Assembly: GCF_028993575.1 (NCBI RefSeq)
Contig: NZ_CP118615.1
Coordinates: 6,167,001-6,231,000, forward strand
DNA from: Micromonospora cathayae
Lineage (GTDB): Bacteria > Actinomycetota > Actinomycetes > Mycobacteriales > Micromonosporaceae
DNA length: 64,000 bases
Direction of reading: 5' to 3'
This document shows positions 46,875-54,380 of the stretch, piece by piece (the first letter of the stretch is position 1; the number at the start of each line of letters is the position of its first letter). The notes beneath the pieces are model-generated. The model was not told the DNA's origin. It did no database searches and worked only from the letters and a program-made list of their open reading frames with translations. The position numbers and the translations under genes are program-made.

Positions 46875-47903
46875 TCAAGGGCGGCGGGCCGGTACGCAGC
46901 ACACCGTGGGGCAGGTGTCCCAGCAGGGCAGTTCGCCGAGGCGGCGACGGTCCGGCTCGGAGTCCCCGTCGAGCCGCTCCACGACCAGCTCCCGCACCAT
47001 CGCCACGAACCGGGGGTCGGTGCCCGGGGTGCCGGCCCGGACGAAGTCCAGGCCGAGCTGCTTGGCGGTGGCGAGGGTCTCGGTGTCCAGGTCCCAGACC
47101 ACCTCGAGGTGATCGGAGACGAACCCGATCGGGCTGACCACCACACCGGTGACGCCCGCCTCGGCCAGCGTGGCGAGATGGTCGTTGACGTCCGGTTCCA
47201 GCCACGGCACCTGCGGCGGGCCGGAGCGGCTCTGCCACACCAGGTCGTACCGCAGGTCGGGAGCTGCCGCGGCGGCCACCAGGCGGGCGGTCTCGTGCAG
47301 TTGGGCCTCGTACCGGCCGCCGTGCGGGCCGGCGGCGGCCGCCATCGAGGTGGGGATGGAGTGCGCGGTGAACACCAGCCGGGTGGTGTCCCGCCGGGCC
47401 GGGTCCAGTTGGCCCAGCGCGGCGCGTACCGCGTCGGCGTGCGGCTCGACGAACCCGGGATGGTCCCAGAACTGGCGCAGCTTGTCGATCACCGGGGCGT
47501 CCGGGCCGACCGCGGCCCGCGCCGCGGCGATGTCCTCCTGGTACTGCCGGCAGGAGGAGTACCCGCCGTAGGCGCTGGTGACGAAGGCCAACGCCCGGCG
47601 TACGCCGTCGTCGCGCATCTGGCCGACCGTGTCGGCGAGCATCGGGTCCCAGTTCCGGTTGCCCCAGTACACCGGCAGGTCGATCCCGTGCGCGGCGAAG
47701 TCGGCCCGGATCGCGGCGAGCAGCTCCCGGCACTGCTGGTTGATCGGGGAGACCCCGCCGAAGTGCTGGTAGTGCTCGGCGACCTCGGCCAGCCGCTCCG
47801 GCGGGACGCCCCGCCCCCGGGTCACGTTCTGCAGGAACGGCATCACGTCCTCGGGCCGTTCCGGGCCACCGAAGGAAACCAGCACCACCGCGTCGTACGC
47901 CAT
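46875..47903 (-). CDS. hemH: Coproporphyrin/protoporphyrin ferrochelatase
   Basis: A 342-residue ferrochelatase starting MAYDAVVLVSFGGPERPEDV. It carries GGVSPINQQCRELLAAI, the metal-site His in FTAHSIPTSM, and the Glu region in GFVSDHLEVVWDLD. Four Cys toward the C-terminus (CWDTCPTVCC plus an upstream Cys region) suit the [2Fe-2S] cluster of actinobacterial enzymes. In actinobacteria this enzyme (CpfC) usually inserts iron into coproporphyrin III rather than protoporphyrin IX. It follows fabG and fabI in the same order as the mycobacterial mabA-inhA-hemZ locus, though a hairpin separates it from fabI. Confidence 0.92.
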   Translation of the reverse strand: MAYDAVVLVSFGGPERPEDVMPFLQNVTRGRGVPPERLAEVAEHYQHFGGVSPINQQCRELLAAIRADFAAHGIDLPVYWGNRNWDPMLADTVGQMRDDGVRRALAFVTSAYGGYSSCRQYQEDIAAARAAVGPDAPVIDKLRQFWDHPGFVEPHADAVRAALGQLDPARRDTTRLVFTAHSIPTSMAAAAGPHGGRYEAQLHETARLVAAAAAPDLRYDLVWQSRSGPPQVPWLEPDVNDHLATLAEAGVTGVVVSPIGFVSDHLEVVWDLDTETLATAKQLGLDFVRAGTPGTDPRFVAMVRELVVERLDGDSEPDRRRLGELPCWDTCPTVCCVPARRP

Positions 47904-47986
47904 GGTCCCATTGTTCCCCGCCGCTGGTGGCTGGCCCGCGACGCCCCCCTCTGCCGGCGGCGGCCCGGGGTCATACGGCGGGGGTT

Positions 47987-48013
47987 CCGCCCGGCGGGAG
48001 CCCCGCCGGGCGG
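47987..48013 (-). terminator. Hairpin after fabI
   Basis: A perfect 12-base-pair stem, CCGCCCGGCGGG (47987-47998) with CCCGCCGGGCGG (48002-48013) around a 3-base loop. It lies 43 bases past the fabI stop and upstream of the ferrochelatase gene. It may end or attenuate the fabG-fabI transcript. Confidence 0.65.
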
Positions 48014-48055
48014 CGTCAGGGACCGGAACCCCCGGCCGCGCCGGGGTGTCGAACG

Positions 48056-48823
48056 TCAGGCGCCGAGGGCGTGGTAGCCACCGTCGACGTGCACGATCTC
48101 GCCGGTGGTGGCCGGGAACCAGTCCGACAGCAGGGCCAGGCAGGCGCGGGCGGCGGGCTCCTGGTCGGTGAGGTTCCAGCCCAGCGGGGCGCGCTGCATC
48201 CAGCTCTCCTCGAACTGCTCGAACCCGGGGATGGACTTCGCGGCGATGGTGCGCAGCGGGCCGGCGGCGACCAGGTTGCTGCGGATGCCCTTCGGGCCGA
48301 GGTGCATGGCCAGGTAGCGGGAGGCGGACTCCAGCCCGGCCTTGGCCACGCCCATCCAGTCGTAGACCGGCCACGCCTTGGTCGCGTCGAAGGTGAGGCC
48401 GACCACCGCGCCACCCGGCGACATCAGCGGCAGCGCCGCCATGGCCAGCGACTTGTACGAGTACGTGGAGACGTGCAGGGCGGTCGCCACGTCCTCCCAC
48501 GGCGCGTCGAGGAAGCCACCGCCGAGGCAGCTCTGCGGGGCGAAGCCGATCGAGTGCACCACCCCGTCCAGGCCGTCGACGTGCTCCCGTACCTTGTCCG
48601 CCAGGCCGGCGAGGTGCTCGGCGTTGGTCACGTCCAGCTCGATCAGCGGGGCCGGCTCGGGCAGCCGCCGGGCGATCCGCTCGACCAGGGAGAGGCGACC
48701 GTACCCGGTGAGCACGACCTGCGCGCCGTTCTCCTGGGCGAGCTTCGCCACCGAGAAGGCGATCGAGGCGTCGGTGATGACGCCGGTGACCAGCAGCCGC
48801 TTACCGGCGAGCAGTCCGGACAT
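48056..48823 (-). CDS. fabI: Enoyl-ACP reductase (FabI/InhA)
   Basis: A 255-residue short-chain dehydrogenase completing each round of type II fatty-acid elongation with NADH. ATG 48823 follows GGAGG by 8 bases. The N-terminal nucleotide site is KRLLVTGVITDASIAFSVAK, the form typical of InhA. HSIGFAPQ is in the middle, the catalytic Tyr/Lys pair is in VYDWMGVAKAGLESASRYLA, and the C-terminus is TGEIVHVDGGYHALGA. These residues match InhA, including the WMGVAKAG segment. It lies 153 bases after fabG. Confidence 0.93.
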   Translation of the reverse strand: MSGLLAGKRLLVTGVITDASIAFSVAKLAQENGAQVVLTGYGRLSLVERIARRLPEPAPLIELDVTNAEHLAGLADKVREHVDGLDGVVHSIGFAPQSCLGGGFLDAPWEDVATALHVSTYSYKSLAMAALPLMSPGGAVVGLTFDATKAWPVYDWMGVAKAGLESASRYLAMHLGPKGIRSNLVAAGPLRTIAAKSIPGFEQFEESWMQRAPLGWNLTDQEPAARACLALLSDWFPATTGEIVHVDGGYHALGA

Positions 48824-48834
48824 GTGCGTTTCCT

Positions 48835-48890
48835 CCGTTGGGTCGTGGCCCGGGGGCCGGGCGGCCGTTGGGTCGTGGCCGGGGGCCCGG
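48835..48890. repeat. Direct repeat in the fabG-fabI spacer
   Basis: Two near-identical units of about 26 bases (48835-48861 and 48865-48890, period 30) share CCGTTGGGTCGTGGCC followed by a G-run. They lie just upstream of the fabI ribosome site. Confidence 0.75.
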
Positions 48891-48976
48891 TCCGCGCCGG
48901 GCGACGGCGCGTCGGGCGTACGGCGGGGCACCGCGGTCGGGCGGGCGGAACGGGTTCAGGCGGCGGGCCGGTGGGG

Positions 48977-49726
<750 letters not shown>

Positions 49727-49789
49727 CTAGGGGTTACCGGCAGGTAAGGGCGAACCCGGGCACCCCGGCGCGCGTGGCGCGACCCCGGG

Positions 49790-49817
49790 GTGACCACACC
49801 GGACGCGGGTGTACGAT
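49790..49817 (+). promoter_or_regulatory. Promoter of the small-peptide transcript
   Basis: GTGACC (49790-49795) and TACGAT (49812-49817) stand 16 bases apart, close to a housekeeping actinomycete promoter. Transcription would begin near 49824, ahead of the 17-codon ORF. Confidence 0.5.
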
Positions 49818-49846
49818 GATCCGCGTTCCGGACCCCGCCGACCGCA

Positions 49847-49879
49847 GGAGGTGATCGCTGTGCGAGATAGCGATCCTCC
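49847..49879 (+). promoter_or_regulatory. Hairpin hiding the ribosome site and start of a 17-codon ORF
   Basis: GGAG (49847-49850) and GATCGCT (49853-49859) can pair with AGCGATC (49869-49875) and CTCC (49876-49879), apart from a two-base bulge. The Shine-Dalgarno core lies in the stem and the GTG start codon (49860) is at the loop edge. Translation would need opening of this stem. Confidence 0.6.
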
Positions 49880-49913
49880 GAGTCGTGGCCGGGCCGTCCG
49901 TCAGTTCCGCTGA
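49860..49913 (+). CDS. 17-residue leader-type peptide
   Basis: From GTG 49860, 9 bases after an AGGAGG site, the frame reads VRDSDPPSRGRAVRQFR and stops at 49911-49913. The excellent ribosome site and following hairpin argue that it is translated. It is rich in Arg and Ser and has no run of one amino acid of the kind that marks classic attenuators. It may be a regulatory upstream ORF for the 28-residue peptide 200 bases on, or a product in its own right. Confidence 0.5.
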   Translation: MRDSDPPSRGRAVRQFR

Positions 49914-50117
49914 GCCACGGCTCAGTCCCGTGAGCTGACCAGCTCCCGCTCCCCGCACGTCACCCGTACTCCGACCTCAGGTCGGGCCACCGGGTCACGC
50001 CGTCCGGCCGCCGGACGGTCGCGGGTCGAGCACCCCGGTCACGACCGCGTGCGCGTCCTGTCCCTCCCCTCGGTCCGCGTCCCGTCGCCGACCGTCGAGT
50101 CGCCACCCGGAGCCGTC

Positions 50118-50204
50118 ATGAGCCGCTACGTCGCCCCGCTGGGCTTCACCCTCGCCGCCGTCTGGGTGGCCGTCCTCTTCGTCCTCACCAGCGGCACCCA
50201 CTGA
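50118..50204 (+). CDS. 28-residue single-pass membrane peptide
   Basis: ATG 50118 follows GGAG by 5 bases. The peptide opens MSRYVAPLGFTLAAVWVAVL and ends FVLTSGTH. One hydrophobic segment of about 19 residues follows a short basic start, so it should insert in the membrane. Codons end in G or C almost throughout, as in real genes here. It is bounded by a promoter upstream and a strong hairpin at 50260-50293. Function unknown; it could modulate a membrane complex, as many small membrane peptides do. Confidence 0.55.
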   Translation: MSRYVAPLGFTLAAVWVAVLFVLTSGTH

Positions 50205-50259
50205 CCGCGACCACCCCGGCCGGGCGTCGCCGGCCATCCGCCCGGCCGCGCGCACGACA

Positions 50260-50293
50260 GGGTGGCACGACCCCGGGCAGGGTCGTGCCACCC
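50260..50293. terminator. Bidirectional terminator hairpin
   Basis: A perfect 14-base-pair stem, GGGTGGCACGACCC (50260-50273) with its complement at 50280-50293 and a 6-base loop. It lies between the small-peptide transcript and the end of the VWA gene, so it can serve both strands. Confidence 0.8.
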
Positions 50294-50321
50294 GACACGG
50301 AACGGACCGGCAGGGACCGGG

Positions 50322-51272
50322 TCAGAGGATGCGCGAGGTCCAGAGCAGGCTCGCGCCGGCCGCCGCCAGGGCGAACAGCAACGCCACCCCCGCGTACCAC
50401 TGGGTGATCTCGCGCGGCTCGGTGCGGAACCCGATCGAACTGCCCATGTCCTGGTAGACCTGCTTCAGCTCGGTCACCGAGGCCGCCTCGTAGAAGTACC
50501 CCTGGGTGGTCTCCGCCAGGTCGGCCAGGGCCAGCCGGTCCACCGGCACCCGCTGGGCCTGACCGCCGATCTCCACCTGCCCGGTGTCGGTGCCGAACGC
50601 GATCGTGGAGACCGGCACGTTCGCCGCCTGCGCCGCCGCGGCGGCCTCCTCCACCGACCGGCCCGCCGTACGGAAACCGTCGGAGAGCAGCACGATCCGG
50701 GCCGGCGGGATGCCCGCCGCGCCGTCCGCCGGCACCGACCGGATCGCCTCCAGGCAGGTGAACACCGCCTCACCGGTCGCGGTCGCCTCGGCCAGCACCA
50801 GCCCGTCGATGGCGGCCACCACCGCCGACCGGTCCTTCGTCGGCGGGACCAGCACGTTCGCCGACTTGGCGAACGACACCAACCCCAGGTTGTACGTCTG
50901 CGGCAGCTCGCCGACGAACTGCTTGGCCGCCTCCTGCGCGGCCTCCAGCCGGTTCGGGGTCACGTCGTCGGCCTGCATGGACAGCGACACGTCGATGGCC
51001 AGCATGACGGTCGCCCGTTCCAGCGGCTCCCGGGTGTCGATCGCCGGCCGGGCGGTGGCCGCCGACAGCGCCAGCAGGCACAGCAACAGCGCCACCGCCG
51101 GGACGTGCCGCCGCCAGCCCAACCCCTTCGGCGCGAGGGTACGCAGCAGCTCCACATTGGTGAACCGCATCGCGTACGCCCGGCGGTTGCGTTGCCGCCA
51201 CACGTAGAGCGCGGCGAGCGCGAGGACGGGCAGCAGGGTCAGCAGCCACCACGGTTGCAACAAACGGATCAT
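50322..51272 (-). CDS. VWA-domain membrane protein (BatA-like)
   Basis: A 316-residue protein with helices at both ends (PWWLLTLLPVLALAALYVWR; WYAGVALLFALAAAGASLLW) and a von Willebrand A domain between them. The metal site DxSxS is in MLAIDVSLSMQADDVTPNRL near residue 95, with TGEAVFTCLEAI and LLSDGFRTAG later. Such proteins work with MoxR ATPases and DUF58 proteins, probably in metal insertion or envelope protein maturation. Its start overlaps the DUF58 stop by four bases. It is the last gene of the operon. Confidence 0.88.
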   Translation of the reverse strand: MIRLLQPWWLLTLLPVLALAALYVWRQRNRRAYAMRFTNVELLRTLAPKGLGWRRHVPAVALLLCLLALSAATARPAIDTREPLERATVMLAIDVSLSMQADDVTPNRLEAAQEAAKQFVGELPQTYNLGLVSFAKSANVLVPPTKDRSAVVAAIDGLVLAEATATGEAVFTCLEAIRSVPADGAAGIPPARIVLLSDGFRTAGRSVEEAAAAAQAANVPVSTIAFGTDTGQVEIGGQAQRVPVDRLALADLAETTQGYFYEAASVTELKQVYQDMGSSIGFRTEPREITQWYAGVALLFALAAAGASLLWTSRIL

Positions 51273-52276
51273 CGAGTCGTCCCCCGGGTGCGGGCGTGCC
51301 GCTGCGCGGCCACGAAGCGCACCATCTCCAGCAGCCAGTCGGTGTCGGTACGTAGACGCAGGTGGGCGGTGCCGGCCGCGCGCAACTCCCGGGCGATCGC
51401 CGCCCGCTGCGCGGCGGCCGCCTCGGCGTACCGGCGACGCAGCCCCGGGTCGGCGGTCTGCACCTCGTGCACCTCACCGGTCTCCGGGTCCACCACCGGC
51501 AGCACGCCCACGTCGGGCAGTTCCAGCTCCCGCGGGTCGACCACCTCGATCGCCAGCACGTCGTGCCGGACCCGCAGTTTGCGGATCGGCCGCCCCCACT
51601 GCTGCGGCGGCGCGAGGAAATCGGAGATCACCACCGCCACGCCGCGCCGCCGGGGCGGCCGGTTGAGCAGGTCGACCAGCGCGCCGAGGTCACTGCGGCC
51701 GGGCCGGACCTCGGTGGCGGCGACCGCACGGACCAGGGTCTGCGCCTCCTTGCGGCCGGTCCGGGCCGGCAGCCGCACCAGCGACGGCCCGCCACCACCC
51801 CCGGACCGCGCCGACCCGGCCGACCCGGGCCGGGCCGGCGTGGTGCCGGGGCCGGCCGGGCCGCCGGTGCCGACCACCGCGCCGATCCGGTTCCCGCCGC
51901 GCACCGTCAGGTGGGCCAGCGCGGCCACCGCCGCGACCACCAGGTCCCGCTTGAGCCACTGCCCGGTACCGAAGTCGAGGCTCGCCGACAGGTCCACCGC
52001 GAGCCACGTCTCCAGCTCCCGGTCGGCCACCGTACGCCGCACGTGCGGCGTCGTGGTCCGCGCGGTGACCGGCCAGTCCATCCGCCGGACGTCGTCACCG
52101 GGGCGGTACTCGCGGGACTCCCCCGCCTCGCTGCCCGGCCCGGGCAGCAGCCCGGCGTAGTCGCCCTGGAGCAGGCCGTCGAGCTTGCGGGTGACCAGGA
52201 GCTGGAGCCGGGAGAGGACGGCCTCGCTGCGGGTGCCGGGGGTGGCGCCGGTGGGCCGGCGGACAGGTGGGGTCAC
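51269..52276 (-). CDS. DUF58-domain protein
   Basis: A 335-residue protein. The DUF58 signature lies in the first half (LPGPGSEAGESREYRPGDDV, RMDWPVTARTTTPHVRR), followed by a VWA-like fold (LETWLAVDLSASLDFG). A Gly/Pro/Ala insertion at about residues 145-185 (GGPAGPGTTPARPG...) interrupts the domain. It sits between MoxR and the VWA gene with four-base overlaps on each side. The family is a MoxR co-factor of uncertain chemistry. Confidence 0.88.
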   Translation of the reverse strand: MTPPVRRPTGATPGTRSEAVLSRLQLLVTRKLDGLLQGDYAGLLPGPGSEAGESREYRPGDDVRRMDWPVTARTTTPHVRRTVADRELETWLAVDLSASLDFGTGQWLKRDLVVAAVAALAHLTVRGGNRIGAVVGTGGPAGPGTTPARPGSAGSARSGGGGGPSLVRLPARTGRKEAQTLVRAVAATEVRPGRSDLGALVDLLNRPPRRRGVAVVISDFLAPPQQWGRPIRKLRVRHDVLAIEVVDPRELELPDVGVLPVVDPETGEVHEVQTADPGLRRRYAEAAAAQRAAIARELRAAGTAHLRLRTDTDWLLEMVRFVAAQRHARTRGTTR

Positions 52277-53370
52277 GGCCGCTGCCCGGGCCAGCCGTTC
52301 CCGGGCTGCGCGCCGGGATGCGGCTGCGGGCCGGCCTGCTGCCGGGGTGCCACCGACGGCAGCGGGATGGTCGACATCACCCGGTGCACGATGTGGTCGG
52401 CCGGCACGTCGTCGGCGAGCGCGTCGTAGCTCAGCACCAGCCGGTGCCGCAGGATGTCCGGGGCGATGTCCTGCACGTCCTGCGGCAGCGCGTAGTCCCG
52501 GCCGCGCAGCAGGGCCAGCGCGCGGGTGGCCCGGACCAGGCCGAGCGACGCCCGTGGGCTCGCCCCGTACTGGATGAGCTGGGCCACGTCGGGCATGCCG
52601 TGCTCGGCCGGGGTACGGGTGGCGAGCACCAGCCGGACCGCGTAGTCGACCAGCGCGTTGTGCACGAAGACCTGGTCGGCCTTGCGCTGGAGGGCCAGCA
52701 GGTCGGTGGAGCTGAACACCGGCGTCGGCTCGGGCGGGGCCACCCCCATCCGGTACACGATCTCGCGCTCCTCGGCGTCGGTCGGGTAACCGACGACGAT
52801 CTTCATCAGGAACCGGTCCCGCTGCGCCTCCGGCAGCGGGTAGACGCCCTCCTGCTCGATCGGGTTCTGGGTGGCCATCACCAGGAACGGGTCCGGCACC
52901 CGGTGGGTCTGGCCGCCGATCGACACCTGGCGCTCACTCATCACCTCCAGCAGCGCCGACTGGACCTTGGCCGGGGCCCGGTTGATCTCGTCGGCGAGCA
53001 GGAAGTTCACGAACACCGGACCCAGCTCCACGTCGAACTTCTCGCTGGACTGCCGGTAGATCCGGGTACCCATGATGTCGGCCGGAACCAGGTCCGGGGT
53101 GAACTGCACCCGGGCGAAGGACCCGCCGACGACCCGGGCGAGGGTCTCCACGGCGAGCGTCTTCGCCACCCCCGGGACCCCCTCCAGCAGGCAGTGCCCC
53201 CGGGCGAGCAGGGCGACGAACATCCGCTCGACCATCCGGTCCTGACCGACGATGACCCGCTTGATCTCGAACAGCGCCCGCTCCAGCAGGGTGGCGTCCT
53301 CCGCTGGTGTGCTGGGCGACGCGGGTGCGGCGTCGGTCGCGGTCGGGTCGGGTGTGGTCGGCTGGGCCAC
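52273..53370 (-). CDS. MoxR-family AAA+ ATPase
   Basis: A 365-residue AAA+ chaperone-like ATPase. Walker A is LLEGVPGVAKTLAVETLARV. Walker B is LLADEINRAPAKVQSALLEV. Sensor 1 is VMATQNPIEQEGVYPLPEAQ, and an Arg-containing RFLMKIVVGYP follows. The N-terminal 25 residues are Ala/Pro/Thr-rich and disordered, and so is the C-terminal Pro/Gly tail (QQAGPQPHPGAQPG). It leads the MoxR-DUF58-VWA operon and probably remodels client proteins with the other two. Confidence 0.92.
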   Translation of the reverse strand: MAQPTTPDPTATDAAPASPSTPAEDATLLERALFEIKRVIVGQDRMVERMFVALLARGHCLLEGVPGVAKTLAVETLARVVGGSFARVQFTPDLVPADIMGTRIYRQSSEKFDVELGPVFVNFLLADEINRAPAKVQSALLEVMSERQVSIGGQTHRVPDPFLVMATQNPIEQEGVYPLPEAQRDRFLMKIVVGYPTDAEEREIVYRMGVAPPEPTPVFSSTDLLALQRKADQVFVHNALVDYAVRLVLATRTPAEHGMPDVAQLIQYGASPRASLGLVRATRALALLRGRDYALPQDVQDIAPDILRHRLVLSYDALADDVPADHIVHRVMSTIPLPSVAPRQQAGPQPHPGAQPGNGWPGQRP

Positions 53371-53596
53371 CGGTCCTCCACAGCGTGCTCGATTGTCGGC
53401 AACGAAGTGCGGGTCAAGCCTCGCATGCCCGGCTGATGGGTAGCTGGGCGAGAAGGCGATTCTCGCCGTACCGCCCTCCGGGTCGGAAACCGCTCGACCG
53501 GGGGTTCCCGAACATCGTCGCCACGTGTACGATTCAGCCGTCGCCGGGCGGCTCCCCCCGTGGCCGCCCGGCGCTCATCTCCTCCGGCGCGCCGCC

Positions 53597-53602
53597 TAGA
53601 CT
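53597..53602 (+). promoter_or_regulatory. -10 element TAGACT for a leaderless mRNA
   Basis: TAGACT ends 7 bases before the ATG at 53610, with no ribosome site in between. Confidence 0.5.
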
Positions 53603-53609
53603 GGCCCCG

Positions 53610-53840
53610 ATGACCGGACCCGCCACCACCGACACGCCGATCTGCTCGTCGCGCGGCTGCCGGGCACCGGCGGTGTGGGCGCTGCGGTGGAACAATCCCC
53701 GCCTGCACGACCCCGCCCGCCGCAAGACCTGGCTCGCCTGCGCCGACCACCGTACGACGCTCGGTGACTTTCTCGGCGCGCGGGGATTTCTCCGGGAGGT
53801 CGAACCGGCGTCCGGATCGTTACCCTCGACTGGTGACTGA
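53610..53840 (+). CDS. Small Cys-containing conserved actinobacterial protein
   Basis: A 76-residue protein starting MTGPATTDTPICSSRGCRAP and containing WALRWNNPRLHDPARRKTWL, then CADHRTTLGDFLGARGFLRE. The C-x4-C, Cys and His spacing (CSSRGC...CADH) suggests a zinc-binding knuckle. Homologues are often mislabelled acetone carboxylase in databases; nothing here supports that chemistry. It lies 19 bases before the PH-domain pair, on the same strand. Confidence 0.75.
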   Translation: MTGPATTDTPICSSRGCRAPAVWALRWNNPRLHDPARRKTWLACADHRTTLGDFLGARGFLREVEPASGSLPSTGD

Positions 53841-53858
53841 TCGCAGCGAGGCGTACCG

Positions 53859-54380
53859 GTGACCGCGGCGACCACCGGCGACCATGGTCCGGCCGATCCG
53901 CTCGAGCCGTGGCCGGATTCGGTGCGCTGGCAGCGGGTCTCGTCCGACCTGATCTGGGTGGAGCTGACCCGACTGGCGATCGGGGTGTCCGTGCTGCTCG
54001 TCGGGCTCGCGTTGGGCTGGGCGGTCAGCGGCCACTGGCTGTTCGGCGCGGCGCTGGGGCTGGTGGCGGTGCTCACCGCCTGGCGGGCGGTGGCGATCGT
54101 CCGCGCCGTGCACGCCTGGGGGTACGCCGAGCGCGACGACGACCTGCTGGTGCGGCACGGGTTGCTGGTGCGTCGGCTGTCCATCGTGCCGTACGCGCGG
54201 ATGCAGTTCGTCGACGTCACCGCCGGCCCGTTGGAGCGGGCCTTCGGCCTGGCGACCGTGCAGTTGCACACCGCCGCCGCGGCGAGCGACGCCCGGGTGC
54301 CGGGGTTGCCGCCGGCCGAGGCGTCCCGGTTGCGGGACCGGCTCACCGCCCTGGGCGAGGTCCGGGCGGAGGGCCTGTGA
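53859..54380 (+). CDS. Bacterial PH-domain membrane protein (YdbS-like)
   Basis: A 173-residue protein with two helices (ELTRLAIGVSVLLVGLALGW, LFGAALGLVAVLTAWRAVAI) followed by a bPH2 domain (GYAERDDDLLVRHGLLVRRL, SIVPYARMQFVDVTAGPLER). The GTG at 53859 has GAGG upstream. YdbS proteins pair with YdbT. The stop overlaps the ydbT-like start as GTGA. The function of the pair is not known with confidence; envelope-stress protection was reported in Bacillus. Confidence 0.85.
   Translation: MTAATTGDHGPADPLEPWPDSVRWQRVSSDLIWVELTRLAIGVSVLLVGLALGWAVSGHWLFGAALGLVAVLTAWRAVAIVRAVHAWGYAERDDDLLVRHGLLVRRLSIVPYARMQFVDVTAGPLERAFGLATVQLHTAAAASDARVPGLPPAEASRLRDRLTALGEVRAEGL

Noticed and set aside
53610..53840. 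Acetone carboxylase
   Set aside because: This name is attached to similar small proteins in databases, but a 76-residue Cys protein cannot be that multi-subunit enzyme.
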